Positions 17,402-26,069 of a stretch of DNA of 64,000 nt are shown piece by piece. Source of the DNA: Arctic95D-9 sp035967665. Lineage in GTDB: Bacteria > Verrucomicrobiota > Verrucomicrobiia > Verrucomicrobiales > DEV007. Under the pieces are notes generated by a model. The model saw only the letters and a program-made list of their open reading frames with translations. It had not been told where the DNA came from and searched no databases. Location of the stretch: NCBI GenBank assembly GCA_035967665.1, contig JAYWLB010000107.1, positions 1 to 64,000 of the forward strand, given 5' to 3'. A program made the translations under genes and the position numbers. Every line of letters starts with the position of its first letter. Position 1 is the first letter of the stretch.

Positions 17402-20034
17402 ACGTCGTAGATATCACTTCGTTTATTGAAGGCTTTCTTGCCACCCTCCATGATTTTGATAATCGCTTTCTTCGTCCCGGAATGGTCAAGCGAGCCTGTC
17501 TTGCGATCAAGGTCCCGTCTCTTACGCTCGTAGCAGGCAAAAACCTGCTCAGCATCTCCCAGAACTGGAATATTGGGATTGTGAGTCGCAACGATAAATT
17601 GGATGGATTCCTTTCGCTCAAGGAGAGGCCCCACCAACAGCCGATGCACCGTCTCGTTGTCGAGATCATCCTCGGGCTGATCGAGTATGATTATCGGATG
17701 ATTATCGAGAGAGAGAAGCAGTAGGAGCAATGCCATAGCCCGCTTGCCGAGTGAGAGTTCCGTCAGAGAGGTATCGCCATAGGATACGGTTTTTAGATCC
17801 CGTGGTGAATAGAGAAGAAATGTTTCCAAATTCTCAAAGAGAACCGTCTTCAGCTTTTCAGCCATCTGCGGACTCAATTCGGTCTCAGTAAGTTGTGTCC
17901 TCCGTTTGAAAATCTCCAATCCGTTGCTACAACCGAGCAACCGTTCATAGGAACCTTCGTTAAACCGCGTTCCTCGAAACAGGCCTTCGAGGAATCCTCG
18001 GAAATCGGCTTCGTCCCCCTGAAACTTCAAGCCAAGGCGCAACTCGGAGGGTAACGAGGAATTCACAGATTCGATTTTCCCAGTCAGAACTTTGTTAATC
18101 TCCTCCTTCGCCGCAATCCACTTCTCACCGGCACCTAAAAGCGCTTTTTCAAACTCCTGAAGTTTACCGCCCTGCTCAGCGGTGAGTCGGCGTATTTCCG
18201 CGATCTGCTCCCTCCGCGAAACCATTTTTCGATACGCATCGATATCGAGGTCTTCGATGTCCACTTCCTGCAGTATCTGGGCAAATTCGGCCTGCAGTTC
18301 CTGTCGCTTCAATTCGAGGGTCTTCTGGAAGGTACTTAGCTTATCCTCAATGGCTTCAAGTTCTTCGTTTCGTTTTCGAATCGATTGATAAATAGCCGTA
18401 AACTCACCGCGAAGAGCTTCAGCATCGTCGTGAAGTTCCTTGGTGGAATCTGATTTGAGGATCGCTCCGTCCAGTAACTCTTCCCCTTGAACTATCGAGG
18501 TTGATTCGAGCTCTTCTCCAAACTCAATCGCCCTCTCTTGAAAACGCGTGAATCTCCGGAGATCCTGATCGAATTCTGTAATCCGCTTTAAGTGATCCTC
18601 GACTCCATGTTCCTGAAATGCCGCCAATTGTTTGGTCAGGCCTTCCTCCTCGAACTTCAATTCGTCGTCATTAGACTTCGCGTTCAGCGCAGTCTCGTAA
18701 TCAGCGATAGATTTCTGAAAGGCTTTTTTCGCCATCGCCTCCGCATCGTCGAGCTCGGGAGAGTAGGAACCAAGCACTTGAGTGAAAAGCTGGTCGTAAA
18801 ACCCTTCCTGCCGCTCACCAAGATCTTTTTGGCCGAAGTAGAGCAAGCCGGAAAACACCCGGAGAGGAGAGATCGACGTTGCCTCGCCATTCACCGTCAC
18901 CGTTGGCGGTGCCGGGTTTGTCTTTTCGGTGTAGGCCCGTTCAACAACTATCTCATCGCCGTGCTCGTTCCGCCCGCAGATCCGCACGACCGCGCCACGG
19001 TCCAGAAAGTTATGAATCAGATCCGCTTTGTATTTCTTGTCGCTTTCCCCGCTTTCGATTCCCAAGCCCCAACGCAAAGATTCGATAATGAGCGATTTCC
19101 CGCTGCCACGTGATCCGATCAGAGTATTGAGCTCCGGTGAAAATTTGCAGGCTGAAAAACCAAGTGGCCCGCCCTCGATTTCCAAGGTCTCGATCACCGC
19201 GTGTGGATCACCTTCAGGCAATTCCGCGGCAACCCGAAGCGGGTGATCGCGTAAAGCGAACTTTACCGAAGCAAAGGATAACTCGCTCAATTTGAGAAAA
19301 CAGACTCCGTTCTCCTTTCGACCCACCTGCTGGATCGAATCTCGAGGGTCGGAGCCTTCGACGAATGCCGGGATTGGCATTCCAGCAGGTAATTTCTGTT
19401 TCACCCAATCCCCGCCGTTTTTCACCTTTTGAAAGCCGAGAACACGCTGATCCCAGGTATCTCGACACTTTTTGTAATCAGGCTCAAGATTGGTTTTTGT
19501 GAGATCATTGAGAAGTCCGTTATCCGAACACACATGAGCAAACACGATAAAATAATCGACGTTCAGTGCTTCCAACTTCTGAAGGACCGTGCAGAATTCG
19601 TCCTGCGTCGCATCACCCTCGTCCGGGTTTCCCTGGGGAAACTGCTGAAGCAGAATCTCCTGGATACAATTCCGCTTACCGTCCAATCCAACCGGATCAA
19701 ATACGACAAGCGTGTGGATCGTTGAATTCCCTCCCTTGATACCCAGTTCAAGCCCGGGAAGCAGAAGGATGCTTTCGTTTTCAGCTTTCTTCGCAAGCCG
19801 GTTGTACTCTGCTTTATCAAAAGCATTGTGATTCGTAATTACACCAACCCGGATTTCCTCGTCGACGAGTCGCGCGATAAATTCCGAATCGAAGTCTCGA
19901 TCACTGTCGCGAAATTCAGCTCGATAGGCCTTTCGAGAAGCTCCCGGTTCTTGAATCGTGTGCAGATGAAAATCCGCGCGAACCCATTCGGCTCCGTGGG
20001 AAAACTGGGGATTCTCATCACTACTCATCGTCAT
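17383..20034 (-). CDS. TrlF-type PHP phosphoesterase fused to SMC-like AAA ATPase
   Basis: An 883-residue fusion. The N-terminal PHP domain has D-F-H-L-H-T at 21-26, T-N-H-N at 67-70, Glu96 in G-L-E-L-G, and A-H-V near 166-168, a plausible metal-binding set. The ATPase begins around 280 with Walker A G-S-R-G-S-G-K-S at 307-314, is interrupted by about 250 residues of heptad-like coiled coil (roughly 440-690), and ends with a Walker B-like I-I-I-L-D-Q-P-E-D-D-L-D-N-E. That layout resembles SMC/RecN-like ATPases. By analogy with other coiled-coil ATPase-nuclease fusions it may act as an ATP-gated nuclease or phosphatase. It overlaps the AlbA gene by 19 nt. Confidence 0.88.
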   Translation of the reverse strand: MTMSSDENPQFSHGAEWVRADFHLHTIQEPGASRKAYRAEFRDSDRDFDSEFIARLVDEEIRVGVITNHNAFDKAEYNRLAKKAENESILLLPGLELGIKGGNSTIHTLVVFDPVGLDGKRNCIQEILLQQFPQGNPDEGDATQDEFCTVLQKLEALNVDYFIVFAHVCSDNGLLNDLTKTNLEPDYKKCRDTWDQRVLGFQKVKNGGDWVKQKLPAGMPIPAFVEGSDPRDSIQQVGRKENGVCFLKLSELSFASVKFALRDHPLRVAAELPEGDPHAVIETLEIEGGPLGFSACKFSPELNTLIGSRGSGKSLIIESLRWGLGIESGESDKKYKADLIHNFLDRGAVVRICGRNEHGDEIVVERAYTEKTNPAPPTVTVNGEATSISPLRVFSGLLYFGQKDLGERQEGFYDQLFTQVLGSYSPELDDAEAMAKKAFQKSIADYETALNAKSNDDELKFEEEGLTKQLAAFQEHGVEDHLKRITEFDQDLRRFTRFQERAIEFGEELESTSIVQGEELLDGAILKSDSTKELHDDAEALRGEFTAIYQSIRKRNEELEAIEDKLSTFQKTLELKRQELQAEFAQILQEVDIEDLDIDAYRKMVSRREQIAEIRRLTAEQGGKLQEFEKALLGAGEKWIAAKEEINKVLTGKIESVNSSLPSELRLGLKFQGDEADFRGFLEGLFRGTRFNEGSYERLLGCSNGLEIFKRRTQLTETELSPQMAEKLKTVLFENLETFLLYSPRDLKTVSYGDTSLTELSLGKRAMALLLLLLSLDNHPIIILDQPEDDLDNETVHRLLVGPLLERKESIQFIVATHNPNIPVLGDAEQVFACYERKRRDLDRKTGSLDHSGTKKAIIKIMEGGKKAFNKRSDIYDVWKRSN

Positions 20035-20103
20035 TTTTCAGGATAGCACGGGTTTTTTGAATTTCTGATAATTTAAAAAATTGCCTCATGATGTTAGCGC
20101 TCC

Positions 20104-22974
20104 TCACACAACCTCCCACCGAATCGAAAAGAGCGGGTACTCATCCAAATGTTTCGTGAGCCGGGTCTCGGCGTCCTCGAGCAACTCATCCCGCTTGTCC
20201 TCGACGGCATCCTGCGCTTCAAAAATATCGCGCCGACGCTCCGCCCGCTGCCGTTCCAACTTGCGGACGGTTTGTTGCCACTTCACTTTTTCATCGAGGG
20301 CACTGACCACTTTGGATTCCTTTTTCGCTTCGCGGATTTTCGTATCCAGTTCTTTGAGTTCGAGTTCGAGCGAGGCTTTCCGGTCCTCGGCCCAGTGTTC
20401 GAGCTTGTCGATTTCCTGTTCGAATGCGGCGGCGTGACGAGCCGCGATCTCCTCCAGGGTTCGCGCCCGGGAGGTTTCAACGGCGTGTTTGGCGTGATTC
20501 TCCTGCGTGGAATCAGGGCCACCTGCCGTAGCAAGTCGCCCCGGGAGGTCGAGAATGCGGTGACACTGGTCTTCGTTGAGGCTTTCCCCGCCATCGGTGA
20601 ATCCGGCGAGCAAGAGATGATCCTCACCGTCACCGCCGGTTTGAACAGAAAGCCAGGCGGCCCGCAATGTCCCCGACTGCCCCACGAGCGGGGCGAGGTC
20701 AACGGACTGTCCGGGAGTGGAGGAATAATCAAAACGAATCGTAGCGGGGCCACACTCGAACTGACGCGCTTCGTCGATCACGGCCCGCGCCAGAGGATGA
20801 TGAAGTCGGTAGCGATGGGCGTGTTCCTCTTCGCGAGTGAGCTCGTAGCGACCCAGCGGAATCCTGTTTTCATTGGCACTCTGATAAGGCGGATTCGCGA
20901 GGACAAAAGCATGCTCGTCCCCCGGAAAGAAGGCGCGATCATCGAGGATGTGACGGGTCAATCGCCAGAGAATTTGTTCCACCCGCGAGAGAAACTCGCG
21001 GCTTTTCGTCTGGTTGGTCCGGAGTTTGTCGGCGACTGCCGCGTCGAAATTTTCCAACAGTTTCGAACGTGTTTCGTTCATCTTCGCGTTGATGCTGTCC
21101 TCCAGTTCAGACTGGAGGGCGTCGAAACTCGCTTTGATCTCTTCGGCATTTCGGCACCGCTGATAGATCGAGACGATGCGTTTTTCGAAATCCACTCCGG
21201 ATTCAATGGAGCCAATCACTTCGTCGGAGGCTCCGAACACGCCGGAGAACAGATTGAACTTTTCAGAGAGGAGTTCGAAGACCCTTTGATCGGCTTCATT
21301 TTTCCGGTTCAGGAAGTTGATCACGACAACATCGTGTTTCTGTCCATAACGATGGCAGCGCCCGATTCGCTGTTCGATCCGCTGGGGATTCCACGGCAGG
21401 TCGTAGTTCACGACGAGGGAACAAAACTGCAGGTTGATCCCTTCGGCGGCGGCCTCGGTGGCGATCATGATCTTTGCCTCGTTCTTAAAGTAGTCGACGA
21501 GCGCCAGACGAATATCAGCGGTGCGGGATCCGGTGACGCGGTCGGTTCCTGCATTCTTTTCCTTCCACTCGGAGTATATCTCCTTTGATTTGGCGTCGGA
21601 ATTCGAACCGTTAAAAAGCACAATCTTGTCAGCGTAAGGCGTTGAGGCAAGTCGTCTCAGCAGGTAATCCTGCGTGCGCCGTGACTCGGTGAAAATGATC
21701 GCCTTCTTCTCCGCGCCGTTCTCCTGCATCGAGACGAACCCTTTCTCAAGAGCAATGAGGAGAGCTTCACCTTTCGCATTTTCCGAAATTCCGACGGCGA
21801 GATCCCTGAACTGCTCGAGTTCGGCAATCTCGTCCTCGATTGAGAGTCTTTCACCGGCTGTCAGTGCCACGGTCTCCTCCTCGCCCCATTCATCGGAAAG
21901 CTCGTCAAATCCGCAGTCGAGGTCATTTTCAAGATCTTCTTCCGCGTTTTCCCGGAGCTTTTCGTCGTCCCTCAACGACGCGTTCAGCTTCCGAACCAAC
22001 GAATCAAGCGCCCCGGCAATCGCGTAGGTGGAGGAAGCGAGTAGCTTCCGATAAATCAACGTCATGAGAGTTCGCTGTGCCTTCGGAAGGGCATGCAACT
22101 GGTCCCGCTGTAGATACTCGGAGACTAGTTCGTAGAGCTTCTCCTCTTCCGCGCCGGGGTCAAAAGGTTGCGTCAATGATATTCTATTCGTGTATTGAAC
22201 AAACTCGGTGACCTGGTGGCGCAAGGTTCGATGACAAAGGGGACGTAACCGCTCCTTCAATTCTGCGAAACCTCTCGTAGCATCCAAACGTGAGAATTGA
22301 GCCGAAAACGATTTGGGGTCTCCGAACGCATATTCGTCGATTAGCGAAACGAGGCCATACAGCTCCATCAATGAATTCTGCAAAGGCGTAGCGGTTAGGA
22401 GAACCTTCCGCATTCCATGAAGTGCGCTTTTTAACTTGTTCGCTGTTTTACTGGCGGGTTTGTAAACATTCCGCAGACGATGAGCTTCATCGATGACGAC
22501 GAGATCCCACGGAACACCGACGAGATAATCTTCCTTGTTGGCGGCAAATTGAAACGAGCAGATCACAATCTCCGGCTCCGATCTCTCAAAAGGGTTTTTC
22601 TCACCCGCTTTGATCGCTTGATTAAAATTCCGAGCTTCCAGAATCACAGACGGGAGATAGAATTTCTCAGCCAACTCAATACTCCACTGCTTTCGAAGCG
22701 AGGCCGGCATAATCAACAGAATCCGCTGCCGCTTCTCAGCCCAGAACTGGGACAACAGTATTCCGGCCTCAATCGTTTTCCCAAGGCCCACTTCATCGGC
22801 AAGTATCGCGCCTCGGGAAAGTGGCGACTTAAACGCAAAGAGAGCAGCCTCCACCTGATGAGGATTCAGGTCAACTTTAGCATCGGCGAGGGCACCGGCG
22901 ATCTTTTCAACACTGCCGGACGGGCCTCGCCGGGAAAGCTCGTGAGCAAAGTAGTTCGCCTGATGAGGAGTCAT
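20104..22974 (-). CDS. SNF2-family helicase/translocase
   Basis: A 956-residue SNF2-type ATPase. Walker A is D-E-V-G-L-G-K-T at 60-67, the DEAH box is at 162-165 (V-V-I-D-E-A-H-R-L), and the second RecA lobe has N-Y-D-L-P-W-N-P-Q-R-I-E-Q-R-I-G-R followed by H-R-Y-G-Q, the typical motif V-VI of RapA-like enzymes. The C-terminal 150 residues form a charged Glu/Lys/Arg-rich coiled coil. Such translocases occur in several defence systems, but the DrmA, DrmB and DrmC partners of DISARM are absent here. The gene follows the PD-(D/E)XK nuclease gene by 12 bp and precedes the TrlF-type gene by 69 bp. Confidence 0.9.
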   Translation of the reverse strand: MTPHQANYFAHELSRRGPSGSVEKIAGALADAKVDLNPHQVEAALFAFKSPLSRGAILADEVGLGKTIEAGILLSQFWAEKRQRILLIMPASLRKQWSIELAEKFYLPSVILEARNFNQAIKAGEKNPFERSEPEIVICSFQFAANKEDYLVGVPWDLVVIDEAHRLRNVYKPASKTANKLKSALHGMRKVLLTATPLQNSLMELYGLVSLIDEYAFGDPKSFSAQFSRLDATRGFAELKERLRPLCHRTLRHQVTEFVQYTNRISLTQPFDPGAEEEKLYELVSEYLQRDQLHALPKAQRTLMTLIYRKLLASSTYAIAGALDSLVRKLNASLRDDEKLRENAEEDLENDLDCGFDELSDEWGEEETVALTAGERLSIEDEIAELEQFRDLAVGISENAKGEALLIALEKGFVSMQENGAEKKAIIFTESRRTQDYLLRRLASTPYADKIVLFNGSNSDAKSKEIYSEWKEKNAGTDRVTGSRTADIRLALVDYFKNEAKIMIATEAAAEGINLQFCSLVVNYDLPWNPQRIEQRIGRCHRYGQKHDVVVINFLNRKNEADQRVFELLSEKFNLFSGVFGASDEVIGSIESGVDFEKRIVSIYQRCRNAEEIKASFDALQSELEDSINAKMNETRSKLLENFDAAVADKLRTNQTKSREFLSRVEQILWRLTRHILDDRAFFPGDEHAFVLANPPYQSANENRIPLGRYELTREEEHAHRYRLHHPLARAVIDEARQFECGPATIRFDYSSTPGQSVDLAPLVGQSGTLRAAWLSVQTGGDGEDHLLLAGFTDGGESLNEDQCHRILDLPGRLATAGGPDSTQENHAKHAVETSRARTLEEIAARHAAAFEQEIDKLEHWAEDRKASLELELKELDTKIREAKKESKVVSALDEKVKWQQTVRKLERQRAERRRDIFEAQDAVEDKRDELLEDAETRLTKHLDEYPLFSIRWEVV

Positions 22975-22986
22975 GACACGCTTGAA

Positions 22987-23853
22987 TTAATCTTGTCGTA
23001 ACGCCAGCGCACGTTCAAGAAGGCTCTTAATCACGCCCTCATGTCTGGTAAGATCAGCTTCTGACAACCTGACACGATATCTCCGGGAGCGATTATCGTA
23101 TTCTAGAAGATCCAGATCGTGCTGAGACAGCTCCTCATCAATTTCATCACTTTTTCGAAGAGCTATTTCAACAATTAAATGCGATTTACGAGGGCGCACG
23201 GTAACGAAATTGCAAGCTTTCCCATCTACTTGCATTCCGATGTAGTGGCGATTGAAATTGAGCTGTATATCCCCTGCAAACTCTCGACAAAACTCGGGAA
23301 TTTTCTCAGCTAGTTTTACAGTCTTAGGAGTTGCCCTATTTTCCCAATAGGCGCGATCTGCAGGATCATTAATTTCCTCGTCTTCATCGACGAGCCCGAG
23401 CTGTAAAGTGTCGAGGACTCGCGTAAAAAACAGCCCTGCTCCATCCCCCATTTCCACAGCTGTCATCTGAATTGCAATAATGGGAATAGCCCCGTTAAAA
23501 AGGCTGATCACACTGAGAAATCGACTGGTGATGTCTTCAGCAATGATTACGGCTGTATGATCATACTGGGGATATCTCTTTCTTTCCATCTCCCAATACT
23601 CAATCGTACGAATAATATGCGAAGGATCAGTCGCTCCGAGTTGAATCTCCACTTCGTAGCGCCCGTGCCCTTCCGCATCCTGAAGAAGCAAATCGAGCCT
23701 CCCGGCTCCTTTTTGCATTCGCTCCCGATCTTTGAGAACAACGTCACCAAGCCCAAGTAGGGTTGGATCATCCGCAATAACATCCTGAACCCAGCGCTCA
23801 TCCAGTTGTGGATGCGAACGAAGAACAATCGGCTTCAGTTTTACATGTTTCAT
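22987..23853 (-). CDS. PD-(D/E)XK nuclease-like protein, first gene of the modification operon
   Basis: A 288-residue protein. The segment D-D-P-T-L-L-G-L-G-D followed by G-A-G-R-L-D-L-L-L and R-Y-E-V-E-I-Q-L-G recalls the C-terminal nuclease core of NucS-like enzymes and the transposase-related PD-(D/E)XK group. The catalytic Lys of ExK is replaced by Gln (E-x-Q), a variant seen in some active members of the superfamily. The rest is a mixed alpha/beta C-terminal region. It has a 12-bp gap to the SNF2 gene and about 400 bp of non-coding DNA upstream, so it is probably the first cistron of the operon. It could be a cleavage or recognition subunit, or a regulator. Confidence 0.72.
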   Translation of the reverse strand: MKHVKLKPIVLRSHPQLDERWVQDVIADDPTLLGLGDVVLKDRERMQKGAGRLDLLLQDAEGHGRYEVEIQLGATDPSHIIRTIEYWEMERKRYPQYDHTAVIIAEDITSRFLSVISLFNGAIPIIAIQMTAVEMGDGAGLFFTRVLDTLQLGLVDEDEEINDPADRAYWENRATPKTVKLAEKIPEFCREFAGDIQLNFNRHYIGMQVDGKACNFVTVRPRKSHLIVEIALRKSDEIDEELSQHDLDLLEYDNRSRRYRVRLSEADLTRHEGVIKSLLERALALRQD

Positions 23854-24269
23854 ATATCGGCGATCGGAAAGAGATCCGTAGGGAAGCAGATTCAGTGGAA
23901 GGTATCAATCCTCTTTCGCATCAAAATTAGGTGATTTGTTAGATACATCTCGATCATCTCTATCTATCGAACCAAATAAGCGCAATCAAAACACGGATCG
24001 CTGCTAATTCGACAGCCATTTCGCGTGTCAAAACCCGATCTCGCAACCAAACAGTTACACAGGGGATAGGACAATCGCGGGGGGATCCTCAAAAAAATGA
24101 ACGGTCCCGCCGGCATGCTGGCGGTGCAAAAAGTATCAATCATCGATCTTCTCGCGATCCAAGCTACTTTGACAACTTCTCAACACCAGTCAATTTCACC
24201 ACGGGATAAAGCGGGAAAACCACTTTCCGATCACCTTGGGTATGCGGTAAAAATGTTTTTCCCGAAAAC
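23854..24269. other. Divergent intergenic region, promoter of the defence operon
   Basis: This region separates the leftward defence operon from the rightward EEP gene and should hold both promoters. No gene is seen. At its right end, ATGTTTT (24253-24259) pairs with AAAACAT (24265-24271), enclosing the first two bases of the EEP start codon. Confidence 0.55.
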
Positions 24270-24986
24270 ATGAAAGTCATCGCCTGGAACATTGCCCACC
24301 AAGTCAGGAAACGCCCCATTCCCGACTACATGGTCGACGTGATCGAGGATCTCGAGGCCGACACGGTGTTCTTCAATGAGTATATCGATCACGAGATTCG
24401 CGAACCTTTCAAAGAGGCGATGCGTGAGGCGGGATATGAATGGCAGGCGGTCTCCCCCACCCCGGCGGTCCACAACCAGATCTTTGCGGCTTCGCGCATA
24501 CCCTTCAAGGTGGGCGACCTCGAGCCGCCTCAGTTCGACGGCTCCGCGATCTCGAATTTCCTCCATCTCCAGTTCGATGACTTCCCCGTGGAAATGGTCG
24601 GGATCCGAGCGCCCGCCTACTCCAAAGCGGCCGATAAGCATGCCTACTGGGCGGAGCTGGCGGCGATCATGAATTCAGCGAAAGAGAGAAAGATCCTTTT
24701 CGCCGGTGATGTGAATTACGATCCTTTCAAGAAGGCCAAACAACCCGAAGCGGAGACGGTCCCCTTCCATCTCTGCGAAGCCTATCAAATCCCCCATCCG
24801 AAGGGCGACTGGAGCTTTCTCGCCCACAGCGGAAATGGCTTTAAGATCGATCACGTGATGCACACTTCCAACGTCGCGATCTCCGAAGTCGAATACCTTG
24901 ATTGGATCCGCGGGCGCTATCTCGCCGGAGAGAAGATCAAGAAGCCAATCTCAGATCACGCCGTGCTGCGCTTCGAGGTCGACTAG
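24270..24986 (+). CDS. Endonuclease/exonuclease/phosphatase (EEP) fold hydrolase
   Basis: A 238-residue metal-dependent phosphoesterase of the EEP superfamily. It shows the N-terminal M-K-V-I-A-W-N-I (Asn7), Glu37 in F-F-N-E-Y, the G-D-V-N-Y-D-P strand (Asp147, Asn149), K-I-D-H-V-M-H-T, and a terminal S-D-H-A-V-L (catalytic Asp-His). Family members cleave DNA, RNA or phosphoesters; there is no signal peptide, so it acts in the cytoplasm. It is transcribed away from the defence operon and may be either a boundary housekeeping gene or a partner. Its start codon lies in a short AT hairpin and no clear ribosome-binding site is seen. Confidence 0.85.
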   Translation: MKVIAWNIAHQVRKRPIPDYMVDVIEDLEADTVFFNEYIDHEIREPFKEAMREAGYEWQAVSPTPAVHNQIFAASRIPFKVGDLEPPQFDGSAISNFLHLQFDDFPVEMVGIRAPAYSKAADKHAYWAELAAIMNSAKERKILFAGDVNYDPFKKAKQPEAETVPFHLCEAYQIPHPKGDWSFLAHSGNGFKIDHVMHTSNVAISEVEYLDWIRGRYLAGEKIKKPISDHAVLRFEVD

Positions 24987-25316
24987 CATTTTTCGCGAGC
25001 CGCGAACCAGCGCCTCTACCCTCCGCGACGTCCTTCCGCCGAACATCGCAAAGCGAAACCGTAGCACAGGTTTTCAACCTGTGAGCAGAGCCGACCCGCC
25101 GGAGTCTCCGCCCCGATAGGCAGAGAACACAGGTTGCAAACCTGTGCTACTTCAGGTCCGGCGATTTAAGAGAAGCAATGCCGCGGCAATGACGGATCGA
25201 GAGCAGGATCCGAACGACCGAAGAGCGAGGTCACAAACTTCGCCTACAGAAAAAGCGCAAGCCCCCCACAGCCCATCCGATTCTTTACTTCTCTACTCCT
25301 TCACTCCTTCACTTCT
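24987..25316. other. Intergenic region with dispersed repeats
   Basis: No gene is visible between the convergent EEP and isochorismatase-family genes. The left half carries the two-palindrome repeat unit described separately. The right end has pyrimidine-rich short direct repeats (CTTCACTTCTCTA-like) near 25285-25320. Confidence 0.6.
25061..25150 (+). repeat. 90-bp two-palindrome repeat unit including 66-bp copy 2
   Basis: GTAGCACAGGTTTTCAACCTGTG at the left and CACAGGTTGCAAACCTGTGCTAC at the right are inverted copies, giving the unit palindromic ends of about 23 bp. Positions 25085-25150 align to 8575-8640 over 66 bp without gaps. Structure and dispersion resemble a REP doublet (BIME-like) or a small non-autonomous element. 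Confidence 0.85.
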
Positions 25317-26045
25317 CTAATTCTCCTCCCCCAGCCCCTCGACATTATCCTCAATCTCGCTGATCGCCTCGTCGGTGGAGACGATTCTCGAATACCGGTT
25401 CCTCAGTGTTTTGAGGCTGGCTTCGTGGAGCTCAGGGGTCTGGGTGGCGCAGCAGTCGTCGACCATGGTGACGAGATACCCGAGATCGCAGGCGGCGCGG
25501 ACGGTGGTCTCGACACACTCGTTGGTATAGACACCGACGATGTAGAGAGAACTGATCCCGAGGTTGTTAAGTACATAGTGAATGTTCGTGGAGGAAAAGA
25601 CGCCGCTCGCGGTTTTGTTGATAATGATCTCATCTCCGACGGGGGCGACTTCTTCAACAAAGCAGGCATCTCCCGAATCCGGGGCGGCGTGCAGCTCGAG
25701 CCTTTTGTGGCCTTTGGAACGATCCCTCCCGTCCTTAGTCAGCGACTGGATCCGCACGTGAATGACCTCGAGCCCGTGAGCGCGAAAGCAGTTCTGCAGA
25801 TTGTGCACGTTGGGAAAGACGGTGTCGGTGAGCCGGTCAAAGTAGTAGCGCATTTCCTCAAGCGGGACCGGTGAGCTCTCGTAATCTTTGAAGAGACCGT
25901 AGCCCTCGGCGGCATCGAGATACTGCATATCAATACACAGCAGGGCGGTGTCGCGATTGCTGAGATCTACCTGGTGCTTGGGGTTTTCGACAAAGGAATC
26001 CCGGTAAATCTTTTTGAGGGGATCTTCTTTTGGGGTTTTAGCCAT
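25317..26045 (-). CDS. Isochorismatase-family cysteine amidohydrolase
   Basis: A 242-residue hydrolase with the family's catalytic triad visible: Asp39 in L-L-C-I-D-M-Q, Lys144 in I-N-K-T-A-S-G-V-F, and the nucleophile Cys177 in Y-T-N-E-C-V-E-T. The family includes nicotinamidase, ureidoacrylate, biuret and N-carbamoylsarcosine amidohydrolases, all of which cleave C-N bonds of amides or ureides. The exact substrate is not evident. It is the last gene of the operon, 24 bp after the M20 amidohydrolase, and so is probably part of the same ureide or amide pathway. Confidence 0.88.
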   Translation of the reverse strand: MAKTPKEDPLKKIYRDSFVENPKHQVDLSNRDTALLCIDMQYLDAAEGYGLFKDYESSPVPLEEMRYYFDRLTDTVFPNVHNLQNCFRAHGLEVIHVRIQSLTKDGRDRSKGHKRLELHAAPDSGDACFVEEVAPVGDEIIINKTASGVFSSTNIHYVLNNLGISSLYIVGVYTNECVETTVRAACDLGYLVTMVDDCCATQTPELHEASLKTLRNRYSRIVSTDEAISEIEDNVEGLGEEN

Positions 26046-26069
26046 GAAAGTATAATGATGAATAAGAGA

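Noticed and set aside
20149..21588. 479-codon plus-strand open frame opposite the SNF2 gene
   Set aside because: Antisense to a clear helicase with intact motifs, with no recognisable domain.
10420..23853. Assignment of the operon to DISARM or BREX
   Set aside because: A SNF2 helicase and a methyltransferase alone do not make DISARM; no DrmA, DrmB or DrmC-like protein is present. No PglZ or BrxC/BrxL-like protein supports BREX.
10420..23853. Type I restriction system
   Set aside because: No HsdS-like specificity gene; the Mod shows beta-class motif order and the Res has a C-terminal nuclease as in type III.
6684..23853. Prophage or integrative element
   Set aside because: No integrase, structural gene, terminase or flanking tRNA/att-like direct repeats was seen; only short palindromes occur at the edges.
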